In this document: positions 41,965 to 53,759 of the stretch, one piece after another
Layout of the letters: every line of letters begins with the position of its first letter
Numbering within the stretch: position 1 is the first letter of the stretch
NCBI RefSeq assembly: GCF_002797555.1
Contig: NZ_PGFA01000005.1
Coordinates: forward strand, 248,001-312,000
From: Hymenobacter chitinivorans DSM 11115
Lineage (GTDB): Bacteria > Bacteroidota > Bacteroidia > Cytophagales > Hymenobacteraceae
Length of the DNA stretch: 64,000 bases
Direction of reading: 5' to 3'
Notes under the pieces: model-generated
The model's input: the letters and a program-made list of their open reading frames with translations, nothing else
Databases searched by the model: none
What the model was told of the DNA's origin: nothing
Made by a program: the position numbers and the translations under genes

Positions 41965-42528
41965 ATGGCTCGTGTAACCGGAAACAGCCTGCTGCGGGGC
42001 CTGAGCGGCACTCTCGGCAACATCACCGTCCGCCAGGTCGGCGACCAAACCATCGTCTCCGTGGCCGAAGGGCCCAAAAAGGCGCCCCGCTCCCCAAAGC
42101 AGCAGGAGCACCTGGACCGCTTTGCCGCGGCCAAACGCTGGGCCACGGCCCAGGTGCTCGACCCCGCCGGGTACGCCCTCTACGCCACCGGCGTCGACGA
42201 CCGGCACGGGGCGCCCTACCACGTAGCCGTGGCCGACTACATGCACGCGCCCACCATCACCGCCACCGACCTGAGCGCCTACCACGGCCAGCCCGGCCAG
42301 CTTATCCGGGTGCGGGCCACCGACAACTTCGCCGTAGCCGCCGTGGTCATCCGCATCCTGGGCCCCGACCAGCAGCTCTTGGAAACCGGCCCCGCCCAGC
42401 CCCAGCCCGATGGGTTGCACTGGCTCTACCCCGCCCAGACCCTCATTCCAACCCTGCCCGGCACCACGGTAGAAGTGCGCGCCACCGACCGGCCCGGCAA
42501 CGCGGCCCTGGCCCGCTACCCGCTGTAG
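41965..42528 (+). CDS. Conserved protein of unknown function
   Basis: This 187-residue protein was not assigned. The N-terminus (GNSLLRGLSGTLGNITVRQVGDQTIVS) and a following basic stretch (GPKKAPRSPKQQEHLDRFAAAKRWA) resemble a family seen in Bacteroidota in which a short Gly-rich start is followed by a helical linker. The C-terminal 100 residues are predicted beta-strands (ITATDLSAYHGQPGQLIRVRATDNFAVAAVVIRIL) like an Ig-type domain. There is no signal peptide or Cys. It is not part of the msr regulon by promoter. Confidence 0.65.
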   Translation: MARVTGNSLLRGLSGTLGNITVRQVGDQTIVSVAEGPKKAPRSPKQQEHLDRFAAAKRWATAQVLDPAGYALYATGVDDRHGAPYHVAVADYMHAPTITATDLSAYHGQPGQLIRVRATDNFAVAAVVIRILGPDQQLLETGPAQPQPDGLHWLYPAQTLIPTLPGTTVEVRATDRPGNAALARYPL

Positions 42529-42602
42529 GCAAAGCTTTCGGTGACTGTCTTAGTCCAGTCCAATTGGGTGCGGCCCGCTAAAAGCCGCCTAGTAGCCACT
42601 TT

Positions 42603-42657
42603 GGATAGAGGCGCTATAGAGGCAGTATAGAAGCAGCTTAGAGGGAGTATAGCGGAA
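42603..42657. repeat. Five tandem 11-bp repeats upstream of the DUF2059 gene
   Basis: Five contiguous 11-mers start at 42603, 42614, 42625, 42636 and 42647: GGATAGAGGCG, CTATAGAGGCA, GTATAGAAGCA, GCTTAGAGGGA, GTATAGCGGAA. The consensus is GTATAGAGGCA. They lie in a 289-bp gap with no gene, about 160 bp upstream of the DUF2059 start. The near-helical period suggests an array for a DNA-binding protein, but slippage is possible. Confidence 0.65.
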
Positions 42658-42817
42658 ATATTCACTTTCCCTGGACCTACTCCCGGTCTTCCCCGGCGCC
42701 AGGGGCCAGGCCGGGCGGCGGAATTGGGGTGCCCGACCTCAACCAGGACCTGAACTGTCGCGGCTCCTAAATGAGCGGGCGGCCCGCCACTTTGCGGCCC
42801 CTTGCGTACCAGCAGGT

Positions 42818-43309
42818 ATGAAACAGCTCCTGACCCTGGCCACCCTGCTGACCTGCGCGCTGCCCCTGGCCGCCCAACCGACTACCGCCTCCAAGCCCGT
42901 AGTGGCCATATCCGCCAAGCAGCAGCAGGCCGCCGAGGAGCTGCTGCAGGTGATGCACATGGAGGAAAACACGAACAAGAGCATCGACCAGATGGTGACC
43001 ATGCAGGTGCAGCAGCGCCCCGATATGAAGGCCGTGGAGCCCGAGCTGCGCACGTTCATGACCAAGCACATGAGCTGGGCCACCCTCAAGGACGACATGG
43101 TGCAGCTCTACGCCACCGAGTTCACCGAAAAGGACCTGCGCAGCCTCACGGCCTTCTATAAGTCGCCGACGGGGCAGAAGCTGCTCGACAAGCAGCCCGA
43201 GCTGCTGCGGGCCACCATGCGCCTGGGCCAGGAGCGCCTCCAGCAGAACATTCCCGAGCTCCAACAGCTCATCGAGAAGAAGATGCAAAGCCAGGATTCG
43301 AAGCAGTAG
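42818..43309 (+). CDS. DUF2059 domain exported protein
   Basis: A signal peptide (KQLLTLATLLTCALPLAAQ) is followed by a helical DUF2059 domain: AAEELLQVMHMEENTNKSIDQMV, MTKHMSWATLKDDMVQLYATEFTEKDLRSLTAFYKSPTGQKLL and a helical tail LRLGQERLQQNIPELQQLIEKKM. The family is periplasmic and of unknown function. Length (163 residues) is normal. The gene stands alone, preceded by the 11-bp repeat array and followed by a perfect inverted repeat. Confidence 0.87.
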   Translation: MKQLLTLATLLTCALPLAAQPTTASKPVVAISAKQQQAAEELLQVMHMEENTNKSIDQMVTMQVQQRPDMKAVEPELRTFMTKHMSWATLKDDMVQLYATEFTEKDLRSLTAFYKSPTGQKLLDKQPELLRATMRLGQERLQQNIPELQQLIEKKMQSQDSKQ

Positions 43310-43347
43310 GCCGGGAGCAGGGTTGTGTGTCCTGTCCTCCCGCGCCC

Positions 43348-43412
43348 GTCATCCTGAACGAAACGAAGGGGAGTGAAGGACCTTCACTCCCCTTCGTTTC
43401 GTTCAGGATGAC
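43348..43412. repeat. 65-bp near-perfect palindrome with GTCATCCTGA ends
   Basis: 32-bp arms are perfect complements around one central base (43380). The arms start GTCATCCTGAACGAAACG and end GAGTGAAGG. It separates the convergent DUF2059 and acyl-CoA synthetase genes. It is a shorter member of the GTCATCCTGA family seen at 10284 and 38486. Confidence 0.85.
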
Positions 43413-43445
43413 AGATAAAACAACGGGGTAAATAAGTGGCTGCCG

Positions 43446-45080
43446 CTAGCCGGCCGTGGGAAATTCGTAGCCGCTGAAGTCCTGGCGGAGCTTGGTCTTG
43501 AGCAGCTTGCCGGTGGCGGTGTGGGGGAGCTGGTCGACGAACTCCACCGCGTCGGGCTTCCACCAGTGGGCCACCTTGCCCTCGAAGAAGTTGAGCAATT
43601 CCTCCTTGCTGACCTCCGTGTCGGGCTTGCGGACGACTACCAGCAGGGGCCTTTCGCTCCACTTGGGGTGGGGCAGGCCAATGACGGCGGCCTCGGCTAC
43701 GGCGGGGTGAGCCACGGCCAGGTTCTCCAGGTCAATGGAGCTGATCCACTCCCCGCCCGACTTGATGACGTCCTTGGACCGGTCGGTGATGTTCATGAAG
43801 CCGTCGGCGTCGATGGTGGCCACGTCGCCGGTGCGGAACCAGCCGTCGGGGGTAAACTGGGTGCGGTTGTCGGACTGGTAGTAGCCGCCGGCCACGAAAG
43901 GGCCGCGCACGAGCAGGTCGCCGAAGGCGGTGCCGTCGTGGGGCAGCTCGTGGCCCTCGTCGTCCACAATCTTCATATCAATGCCGAAGATGCTGCGGCC
44001 CTGCTTGGTGCTGACGGCAAACTGCTCGTCGGGGCTCAGGCTCAGCTGCCGGCTCTTGGGCGTGTTGACGGTGCCCAGGGGCGAGGTTTCGCTCATGCCC
44101 CAGGCGTGGCGAATGGTCACGCCCAACTCCTCGTCGAAGGCCCGCAGCAGGGCCGGCGGGCAGGAGGCCCCGCCCACAATCATCTTGGTGAGGGTGCTAA
44201 AGCGGGCCTTTTTCTCCCGCATGAAGGTGAGCAGGCCAAACCAGATGGTGGGCACCCCGGCCGAGAAGGTCACGCCCTCGTTTTCGAAGAGCTCAAATAA
44301 GCTGGCCGCGTCGAGGCCGGGGCCGGGCAGCACCAGCTTGCAGCCAATCATGGGCGCCAGGTAGGGAATACCCCAGGCGTTGACGTGGAACATGGGCACC
44401 ACGGGCAGAATCACGTCCCGGGCCGAGCAGTTGAAGCAGTCGGGCAATGCCGCGGCGTAGCTGTGCAGCACCGTGGAGCGGTGGGAGTAGAGCACGCCCT
44501 TGGGCTGGTCGGTGGTGCCGGAGGTGTAGCAGAGCGAGGAGGCGGTATTCTCGTCGAAGGTAGGCCACTCGAACTCGGCGCTGTGGGCGGCCAGCAGGTC
44601 TTCGTAGCAGCGCAGGTCGGGCAGCTGGCTCGTTTCGGGCATGTGGGCCCGGTCGGTCAGCAGCACCCAGCCTTCCACCTGCGGGCAGTGCGGGGCCAGC
44701 TTCTCCACCAGGGGCAGAAAGGTCAGGTCGAAGAAGATGAACCGGTCGGCGGCGTGGTTGATGATGTAGATGAGCTGCTCGGCAAACAGGCGGGGGTTAA
44801 TCGTGTGGCACACGGCCCCAATACCCGAAACGCCATAATAGAGCTCGAAGTGGCGGTGGTTGTTCCAGGCCAGCGTCCCGATTCGGTCCCCGGTCTGCAC
44901 ACCCAAATCTGTCAGGGCATTGGCCAGCTGCTTAGCCCGCAGGTGGGCGGCGTGGTAGGTGTAGCGGTGGATGCCGCCCTCGGTCAGGCGCGTCACGATT
45001 TCAGTGTCGGCGTGCCACTTGGCGGCGTGCTGCAGGAGCCCGGCGATGCGCAGGGGCTCGTTCATCATTAATCCTTGCAT
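43446..45080 (-). CDS. Acyl-CoA synthetase (AMP-binding, medium/long-chain type)
   Basis: This adenylating enzyme activates fatty or related acids to CoA thioesters in the cytoplasm. Visible motifs are the P-loop YTSGTTDQPKGVLYSH, the central HAWGMSETSPLGT, the hinge DGWFRTGDVATIDADGFMNITDRSKDVIKSGGEWIS and the C-terminal catalytic Lys in PHTATGKLLKTKLRQ. Length (544 residues) is normal. ATG at 45080 or an in-frame ATG five codons later could start it. It stands alone between repeat elements. The chain-length preference is unknown; dimethylsulfoniopropionate-type ligases share this motif set. Confidence 0.92.
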   Translation of the reverse strand: MQGLMMNEPLRIAGLLQHAAKWHADTEIVTRLTEGGIHRYTYHAAHLRAKQLANALTDLGVQTGDRIGTLAWNNHRHFELYYGVSGIGAVCHTINPRLFAEQLIYIINHAADRFIFFDLTFLPLVEKLAPHCPQVEGWVLLTDRAHMPETSQLPDLRCYEDLLAAHSAEFEWPTFDENTASSLCYTSGTTDQPKGVLYSHRSTVLHSYAAALPDCFNCSARDVILPVVPMFHVNAWGIPYLAPMIGCKLVLPGPGLDAASLFELFENEGVTFSAGVPTIWFGLLTFMREKKARFSTLTKMIVGGASCPPALLRAFDEELGVTIRHAWGMSETSPLGTVNTPKSRQLSLSPDEQFAVSTKQGRSIFGIDMKIVDDEGHELPHDGTAFGDLLVRGPFVAGGYYQSDNRTQFTPDGWFRTGDVATIDADGFMNITDRSKDVIKSGGEWISSIDLENLAVAHPAVAEAAVIGLPHPKWSERPLLVVVRKPDTEVSKEELLNFFEGKVAHWWKPDAVEFVDQLPHTATGKLLKTKLRQDFSGYEFPTAG

Positions 45081-45144
45081 ACGGTTTGGGTAGGGGAGGT
45101 GAACGGGCTGATGTGCTAATATGGGAATAAGCTGGTCGTTTTAC

Positions 45145-45417
45145 GTGTCCTTGCGAATCAATCCGTCCTCTGCGCAGGTAGTCCTGACCTTTACCCACAA
45201 GGCCTTTCTCGTTGGCTGGTGTAGAGACGCAACCTTGCGTCTCAATCGTTGCTGTCGTTGTTGCGATTATCGTTCAACGACGAGACGCAAGGTTGCGTCT
45301 CTACACTCCGCCAATACAAAGCCCTTTCCTACACGCAGTAGGAAAGGGCTGTCTGGTAAAAGGACGGGTTGTGCTGCGCAGAGGACGGATTGCTTCGGCT
45401 GCGCCTCGCAAGGACAC
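45145..45417. repeat. Composite nested inverted-repeat element
   Basis: Four nested or adjacent stems occupy the 346-bp gap: GTGTCCTTGCGA (45145-45156 with 45406-45417), CAATCCGTCCTCTGCGCAG (45159-45177 with 45374-45392), a 24-bp perfect stem containing GAGACGCAACCTTGCGTCTC (45220-45243 with 45282-45305) and AGCCCTTTCCTAC (45320-45332 with 45338-45350). The 45220 unit is itself palindromic. No gene lies in the gap. Confidence 0.8.
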
Positions 45418-45426
45418 GGGGGCGTT

Positions 45427-48726
<3,300 letters not shown>

Positions 48727-49343
48727 AACAGGCGCAGAGCTAGTGAAACGGCGAATTTACGGGAAAGCGCCACTTCCCCCTTGCCCGGTGGCCCCAGCCG
48801 CTGGAAGCACTGGTAGGGCAGGGGCCCCAAGCCCGTTGGTGGGCTGGTCAGAAACGACCCCGCTACCAGAAAGCGGGCGGGATGGTTCTTTTTAAATAAC
48901 TGATAGGAAGTATTTTATTATTGCGTCTATAGACGCAATTTACGTAGCCTTTTTCCGGCCGGGGCCGTACATTGAGGCAGAACAGGATTCTAGGGGGAGA
49001 ATTGGCTTCTGAAGCTATACTCCCCGCACCTGTAGTGCTGCCCCATCTACTGCCCCCGCGGCATTCCCCTCGCAACGCCCCGTGCCCCGACCCACACCAG
49101 TCGGAGCCGCCGTGCTCCTTGCCCTCTGCGCCGGCGGCTGTTCAGCAGCTTCCGGGCCCCGCCCGCTACCTATCGTAACTATTGCCCCCAAACAACCCAT
49201 TGGGTCTGTCCAGGGGGATTTGCTATGCCCTATCCGCTACGGTCGAAGTCGTCGGCCCCGTCTGGCTTGTAGTGCCGCTTGCCAGAAGCACCACCTATTG
49301 CCGCAAGCCGCTTTCTATTCACTCTATTCTTTCAGTACTTCCA
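48727..49343. other. 617-bp divergent intergenic region with a 20-bp dyad
   Basis: The gap separates the divergent GH3 fusion and GH5 genes. Near 48920-48939 lies the perfect loopless palindrome ATTGCGTCTATAGACGCAAT in AT-rich sequence, a candidate operator. From about 49082 a GTG-started frame encodes a lipoprotein-like leader (VGAAVLLALCAGGCSAASGP) that then runs into the GH5 gene out of frame; this may be a remnant of a lost gene. Nothing else is recognisable. Confidence 0.5.
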
Positions 49344-51068
49344 ATGAAAACCCCGAAAAACATCCTCCCCCGTCCGCGCCACGCGTGGACCAACTACCTG
49401 CTGCTGGGCGTGGCTGCCACGCTGGCCCACGGCGCCCTGGCCCAAACCTCAACCCCGGTGCAGCAGTACGGCCTGCTGCAGGTGGCCGGCAATAAGATAG
49501 TCGACAAAAACAGCCAACCCGTAAGCTTGGCCGGCAACAGCCTGTTTTGGAGCAACGACGGCTGGGGCGGCGAAAAATATTACACGGCCAACACCGTGAG
49601 CTGGCTGCGCAACAACTGGAATGCCAAAGTGGTGCGCGTGGCCATGGGCGTGGAAGACGCGGGCGGCTACATCAGCAACCCGACCGGCAACCGGCAAAAG
49701 GTGAAAACGGTGGTGGATGCCGCCCTGGCCCAGGGGCTGTACGTCATCATCGACTGGCACTCCCACCACGCCGAAAGCTACCAGACCCAGGCTATTGCCT
49801 TCTTCCAGGACATGGCCCGCACCTACGGCAATACGCCCAACGTCATCTACGAGGTGTATAACGAGCCTCTGCAGGTTTCCTGGACCGGCGTGATTAAGCC
49901 TTACGCCGAAGCCGTGGCCGGCGCCATCCGCGCCATTGACCCCGACAATATCATCGTGGTGGGCACCCCGACCTGGTCGCAGGACGTGGACGTGGCCGCC
50001 GCCAGCCCGATTACGCGGTACGCTAATATTGCCTACACCCTGCACTTCTACGCCGCCACCCACAAGCAGAGCCTGCGCGACAAGGCCCAGACGGCCCTCA
50101 GCCGGGGCGTGCCCCTGTTCGTAACGGAATACGGCGTCACCGAAGCCTCCGGCAACGGCTACATTGATGCCGCCTCCACCCAGGAGTGGATGACGTTTCT
50201 GAAGCAGAACGGCATCAGCCACGCCAACTGGGCCTTCAACGACAAGGCCGAGTCGGCCTCGGCCCTGCAGCCCGGCACCAGCCCCGGCGCGGCCTGGTCG
50301 GATAGTTTCCTGACCCAGTCGGGCGCTCTGGTGAAGGGCTACATCCAGAACTGGAACGGCACCGTCACGGGCGGAGGCGGCGGCGGCACGGGCGGCGGGG
50401 GCACCACTCCGCCGGCTACCACTGGCACGGTGGTGCAGGCCGAAAGCTTCCATGCCATGGCCGGCGTGCAAACCGAAACCACCACCGACACCGGCGGAGG
50501 CCTGAACGTGGGCTGGCTGGACCCCGGCGACTGGCTGGCCTATACCGTGGATATTCCGGCGGCCGGTAGCTACCTGATTCAGTACCGCGTAGCCAGCCCC
50601 AGCGGCGGAGGGCGCATCAGCCTGGAGCAGAACGCCGGCACCACCCAGCGGGGGACGTTGAGCGTGCCCGCCACCGGCGGCTGGCAAACCTGGACCACTA
50701 TTTCGCACACCGTGACGCTGCCCGCGGGCCGGCAGGACATTGCCATTGGCATCCCGGCCGGGGGCTTCAACCTGAACTGGTGGAGCTTTAGCCCGGCCCC
50801 GGCCAGCCGGCAGGCCGCAACGGCGGCCGAAGCGGCATACCCGAATCCGGCGCAAACAGAGCTGACCGTCGCCGTGCCCGCCGCCGAAGGAGCCGTGCTA
50901 ATAACCATTCTCGACGGGCAGGGGCACGAAATAAGTCAGCACCGGGTAGCGGGAACCCCGAAAGGCAAGCAGCTGCGGCTGCCCGTGGAGGGCCTCAAGC
51001 CGGGCGTATATTTGCTGCGCATCACCCGCAACGGGCAGGTTACCTCCCAGCGGTTCGTGAAAGAGTAG
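49344..51068 (+). CDS. GH5 endoglucanase-like enzyme with CBM6-like and T9SS domains
   Basis: A signal peptide (NYLLLGVAATLAHGALAQ) precedes a GH5 barrel with NKIVDKNSQPVSLAGNSLFW, YVIIDWHSHHAE, VIYEVYNEPL (acid/base Glu174) and LFVTEYGVTE (nucleophile Glu262). A Gly-rich linker leads to a CBM6-like domain (VVQAESFHAMAGVQTETT, GDWLAYTVDIPAAGSYLIQYRVAS) and a T9SS sorting domain (AYPNPAQTELTVAVP, KPGVYLLRITRNGQVTSQRFVKE). It should be secreted to the surface and act on beta-1,4-glucans or mannans. Length 574. Start at 49344 because the upstream frame has no signal peptide. Confidence 0.93.
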   Translation: MKTPKNILPRPRHAWTNYLLLGVAATLAHGALAQTSTPVQQYGLLQVAGNKIVDKNSQPVSLAGNSLFWSNDGWGGEKYYTANTVSWLRNNWNAKVVRVAMGVEDAGGYISNPTGNRQKVKTVVDAALAQGLYVIIDWHSHHAESYQTQAIAFFQDMARTYGNTPNVIYEVYNEPLQVSWTGVIKPYAEAVAGAIRAIDPDNIIVVGTPTWSQDVDVAAASPITRYANIAYTLHFYAATHKQSLRDKAQTALSRGVPLFVTEYGVTEASGNGYIDAASTQEWMTFLKQNGISHANWAFNDKAESASALQPGTSPGAAWSDSFLTQSGALVKGYIQNWNGTVTGGGGGGTGGGGTTPPATTGTVVQAESFHAMAGVQTETTTDTGGGLNVGWLDPGDWLAYTVDIPAAGSYLIQYRVASPSGGGRISLEQNAGTTQRGTLSVPATGGWQTWTTISHTVTLPAGRQDIAIGIPAGGFNLNWWSFSPAPASRQAATAAEAAYPNPAQTELTVAVPAAEGAVLITILDGQGHEISQHRVAGTPKGKQLRLPVEGLKPGVYLLRITRNGQVTSQRFVKE

Positions 51069-51101
51069 CGCCCTGGTCTTTTCCCGGTTCCAACCGTAGT
51101 A

Positions 51102-51134
51102 AACGCTCCGGCCAACAGGTCGGAGCGTTTTTGC
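51102..51134 (+). terminator. Terminator of the GH5 gene
   Basis: AAACGCTCCG (51102-51111) pairs with CGGAGCGTTT (51122-51131), followed by further T residues. Confidence 0.75.
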
Positions 51135-51167
51135 TTTTGGGGCCCGGGGCCGCTGGGGAAGCATTGG

Positions 51168-51701
51168 CTAGTGGGAATTATTCGTCATGGGCCGCTGCAT
51201 CAGAATGTCGGTCTGCGCTTCGTCGCCGAGGGTGAAGACGTGCCGGCCGAATTCGACGAAGCCATTTTTTTGGTAGAACCGGATAGCCCGCGGATTTTCC
51301 TCCCACACGCCCAGCCACACGTAGCGGGCCCGGGCCTGGTCGGCCAGCCGCAGAGCCTGTTCGTAGAGCAGCTGCCCGACTTTCTGCCCGTGGTAGGCCT
51401 GGCGCACGTAAATCCGCTCTATTTCCAGGGCGTCGGCCGCCTGGGGCTCGGTCTGGGCCGCCCCGGTGTTGACTTTCAGGTAGCCGATGACGTCGTTATT
51501 GAGCTCGGCGAAGTAAAACTGCGAGTCGGGGTTTTGCAGCTCCGCCGTCAGCTTTTCCGTGGCAAAGCCTTCCTCCAGATACGTGCGCATATTGGCCGCG
51601 GAGTTGGTGGCGGCAAAGGTTTCGGAAAAGGTTTGGCGGCCAATCTGCTGCAGCTGGGCCAGGTCCTGCACGGTGGCGGGCCGGATGGTAATCGGGCTCA
51701 T
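51168..51701 (-). CDS. GNAT family N-acetyltransferase
   Basis: This 177-residue cytoplasmic acetyltransferase has the GNAT fold: ITIRPATVQDLAQLQQIGRQTFSETFA, FYFAELNNDVIGYLKVN, the acetyl-CoA loop in IERIYVRQAYHGQKVGQLLYEQAL, and WLGVWEENPRAIRFYQKNGFVEFGRHVF at the end. It resembles the group that includes the Bacillus spermidine acetyltransferase PaiA, which shares LQQIGRQTFSETF-like sequence; a polyamine substrate is only a possibility. The ATG at 51701 starts the homology. It is divergent from a Crp-type regulator over 99 bp, so regulation by it is plausible. Confidence 0.88.
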   Translation of the reverse strand: MSPITIRPATVQDLAQLQQIGRQTFSETFAATNSAANMRTYLEEGFATEKLTAELQNPDSQFYFAELNNDVIGYLKVNTGAAQTEPQAADALEIERIYVRQAYHGQKVGQLLYEQALRLADQARARYVWLGVWEENPRAIRFYQKNGFVEFGRHVFTLGDEAQTDILMQRPMTNNSH

Positions 51702-51800
51702 ATTTCTTCTTTCTTTGTAAAAACGGTCATCAATCACGACGCTGCCGTGGCTACTACCAGTGCGCCGGCGCTGCGGGCCCTGCCGCTTCCACTTCCTGCC

Positions 51801-52397
51801 ATGCTGCCCCCAACTCTGGCCGAGATTCTGCAAACTACTTATCCGCTGCCGCCCGCCTCGCTGGCGCAAGTTCTGGCCCTGGCCGAGCCGGTGGAGCTGC
51901 CCAAAGGCACCCGCCTGTTTCGGGACGACCAGCTCGCCCAGCACGTGTACGTGTTGCAGCGCGGCCTGGCCCGGGCCTACGCCCGGCGGGCAGAGCGGGA
52001 GGTGACGTTCTGGTTTTCGGCCGAAGGGGCGGTGCTGGCCTCCATTCGGGGCTACACCCAGCAGGCCCTGAGCTACGAAACCATCGAATTATTGGAAGAC
52101 AGCAGCTTGTTTCGCCTGCCCATGGCCGGGCTCCAGCAGCTCTACCACACGGATGTGCACCTGGCCAACTGGGGGCGGGTAATGGTGGAGCGGGTGTGGC
52201 TCCAAACCGAGCAGCAGCTCATTGCCCGGCAGTTTCGCACCGCCGCCGAGCGGTACGCCGACCTGCTGCAGCAAAGTCCGCACCTGCTGCAGCGCGTGGC
52301 TCTGGGCCACATTGCGTCCTACCTGGGCATTACCCAGGTCACGCTCAGCCGGGTGCGGGCCCAGCTGAAGAAGGCGCCGGCCAGCGCCAGGGGCTAG
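51801..52397 (+). CDS. Crp/Fnr family transcriptional regulator
   Basis: A cyclic-nucleotide-binding-like beta-barrel (LAEPVELPKGTRLFRDDQLAQHVYVLQRGLARAY, VTFWFSAEGAVLASIRGYTQQALSYETIELLEDSSLFRLP) is followed by a helix and a short winged-helix region (ALGHIASYLGITQVTLSRVRAQLKKA). The barrel lacks the RxS cAMP-binding signature and Fnr Cys residues, as in most Bacteroidota members. The ATG at 51801 begins 198 residues of homology. It is divergent from the GNAT gene and may control it or itself. The effector is unknown. Confidence 0.9.
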   Translation: MLPPTLAEILQTTYPLPPASLAQVLALAEPVELPKGTRLFRDDQLAQHVYVLQRGLARAYARRAEREVTFWFSAEGAVLASIRGYTQQALSYETIELLEDSSLFRLPMAGLQQLYHTDVHLANWGRVMVERVWLQTEQQLIARQFRTAAERYADLLQQSPHLLQRVALGHIASYLGITQVTLSRVRAQLKKAPASARG

Positions 52398-52540
52398 GTG
52401 TTGGGGCTTGAGTAAATACAACCACGGCATGGCAGAAGGGAAACGTGTGCCGGCAAAGGTCGGGCCCGGACCCCGCGTTTCTTTTTACCAATGTTAAAAA
52501 CGACCGAACCCGGCCAAAGAAGAACCGTGCCGCCGCCAAC

Positions 52541-53551
52541 CTAGTTGACTTCCCACTCCTGGCTAAAGAAGGCCCGACCGTCCTCGCCTTTGAGCAGGGC
52601 CGTGGCCAGCAGCTTTTTGCCCTGCTGCCGGAAGCGCAGCAGCCCGTAGTGCTTCTGATTCACGAGCGGACCCACCCGGTACTGGTTGGGCTCTTCCGCA
52701 TTCTGGGTGGCCGAGTGCGTCAGGCCGCTGGCCGTTACTTCGTAGATGGGCTGGGCGCGGCCGGCCAGGGTTATCTTCGAAACTTCACCGATGTGCCGGT
52801 CGCCGCTGAGCAGCACCACGCCTTTGGCCCGGCTGGTTACCAGCAGGCTGAGCAGGCGCTGGCGGGCGGCGGGGAAGTTGGCCCACTTCTCGTAGGGGTG
52901 CTGCTGGGGCAAAAATTGGATACCCCCGCCGATGATGTGCACGTCGGCGTCGGAGCCCCGGAGCTGCTGCTCCAGCCACCGCCACTGGGCCGCGCCCAGA
53001 ATGTCGCCGGTGGTGTTGGGCTGGTAGGTCCGGTCGAAGTTGCGCTCCAGCGGGTCGAGGAAGTAGCGGTTGTCGAGCAGGATGACTTTCACCTTTTTCG
53101 AGCCCACGCGGTAAGTATAGGCCGCGTACAGGCCCGGCTGCCGGCGGCGCGCACTGCCCGCGGGTTCCTGCAGAAAGTCGAGGGCCAGCTGCTGGCTTTC
53201 CGTTTTGAAAGGATATTCCCGGCCCGCGTCGTTGCGGCCGTAGTCGTGGTCGTCCCAGGTGCCGATGATAGTGGGCACCTGCCGGCGAAACTGCTGGTAG
53301 GCGGGCAGGTTGAACTGGGCGTCGTACTTGCGCTTGAGCACCTGCATGTCATTGGTGTCGCCGTAGATATTGTCGCCGAGCCAGAGCCAGACGTCGGGCT
53401 TGTCGGCGGCAATGACGGGCCACAGGGGTTGGGGCAGCTCCACCCGGTTGCAGGAGCCAAAGGCCAGCGTGAGTACCTTCGGCTGCTGAGCCTGGACTGG
53501 ATTGGTAATAAGTAAGGGAAGCCCGCAAAGCAATAACAGCCGGTAGTTCAT
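52541..53551 (-). CDS. PhoD-like alkaline phosphatase family protein
   Basis: A signal peptide (YRLLLLCGLPLLITNPVQAQ) precedes a metallophosphoesterase domain of PhoD type: LAFGSCNRVELPQPLW, VWLWLGDNIYGDTNDM, IIGTWDDHDYGRNDAG (metal ligands), VKVILLDNRYFLDP and VVLLSGDRHIGEV. Members hydrolyse phosphate mono- and diesters in the periplasm using Ca2+/Fe3+. Length (336 residues) fits the short PhoD-like group that lacks the N-terminal beta-sandwich domain. No phosphate-regulation genes are next to it. Confidence 0.92.
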   Translation of the reverse strand: MNYRLLLLCGLPLLITNPVQAQQPKVLTLAFGSCNRVELPQPLWPVIAADKPDVWLWLGDNIYGDTNDMQVLKRKYDAQFNLPAYQQFRRQVPTIIGTWDDHDYGRNDAGREYPFKTESQQLALDFLQEPAGSARRRQPGLYAAYTYRVGSKKVKVILLDNRYFLDPLERNFDRTYQPNTTGDILGAAQWRWLEQQLRGSDADVHIIGGGIQFLPQQHPYEKWANFPAARQRLLSLLVTSRAKGVVLLSGDRHIGEVSKITLAGRAQPIYEVTASGLTHSATQNAEEPNQYRVGPLVNQKHYGLLRFRQQGKKLLATALLKGEDGRAFFSQEWEVN

Positions 53552-53759
53552 GGGGCAAAGATGCTGGTTGGGCCGCGCTTCGGCGTGAAGAATATATTAA
53601 GCTTAGCTCCGCCGCCAGCCCGGCGGCCAACAACCTTGGAAAACTTTCCCGGTCTATAGCCGAACCGGTCCTACTTTTGCAAGGCCGCATACGCACCCCG
53701 CCGGCTTGGTCGTTCAGTAAGCCCGGGGCATTGCTCCCGTCCACTTTTTCGCCGTTTTG

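Noticed and set aside
42603..42657. CRISPR-like array
   Set aside because: 11-bp contiguous repeats without spacers.
49082..49495. 137-codon frame with a lipoprotein-like start
   Set aside because: After about 40 residues it becomes a low-complexity reading of the GH5 gene in another frame. Kept only as a possible remnant.
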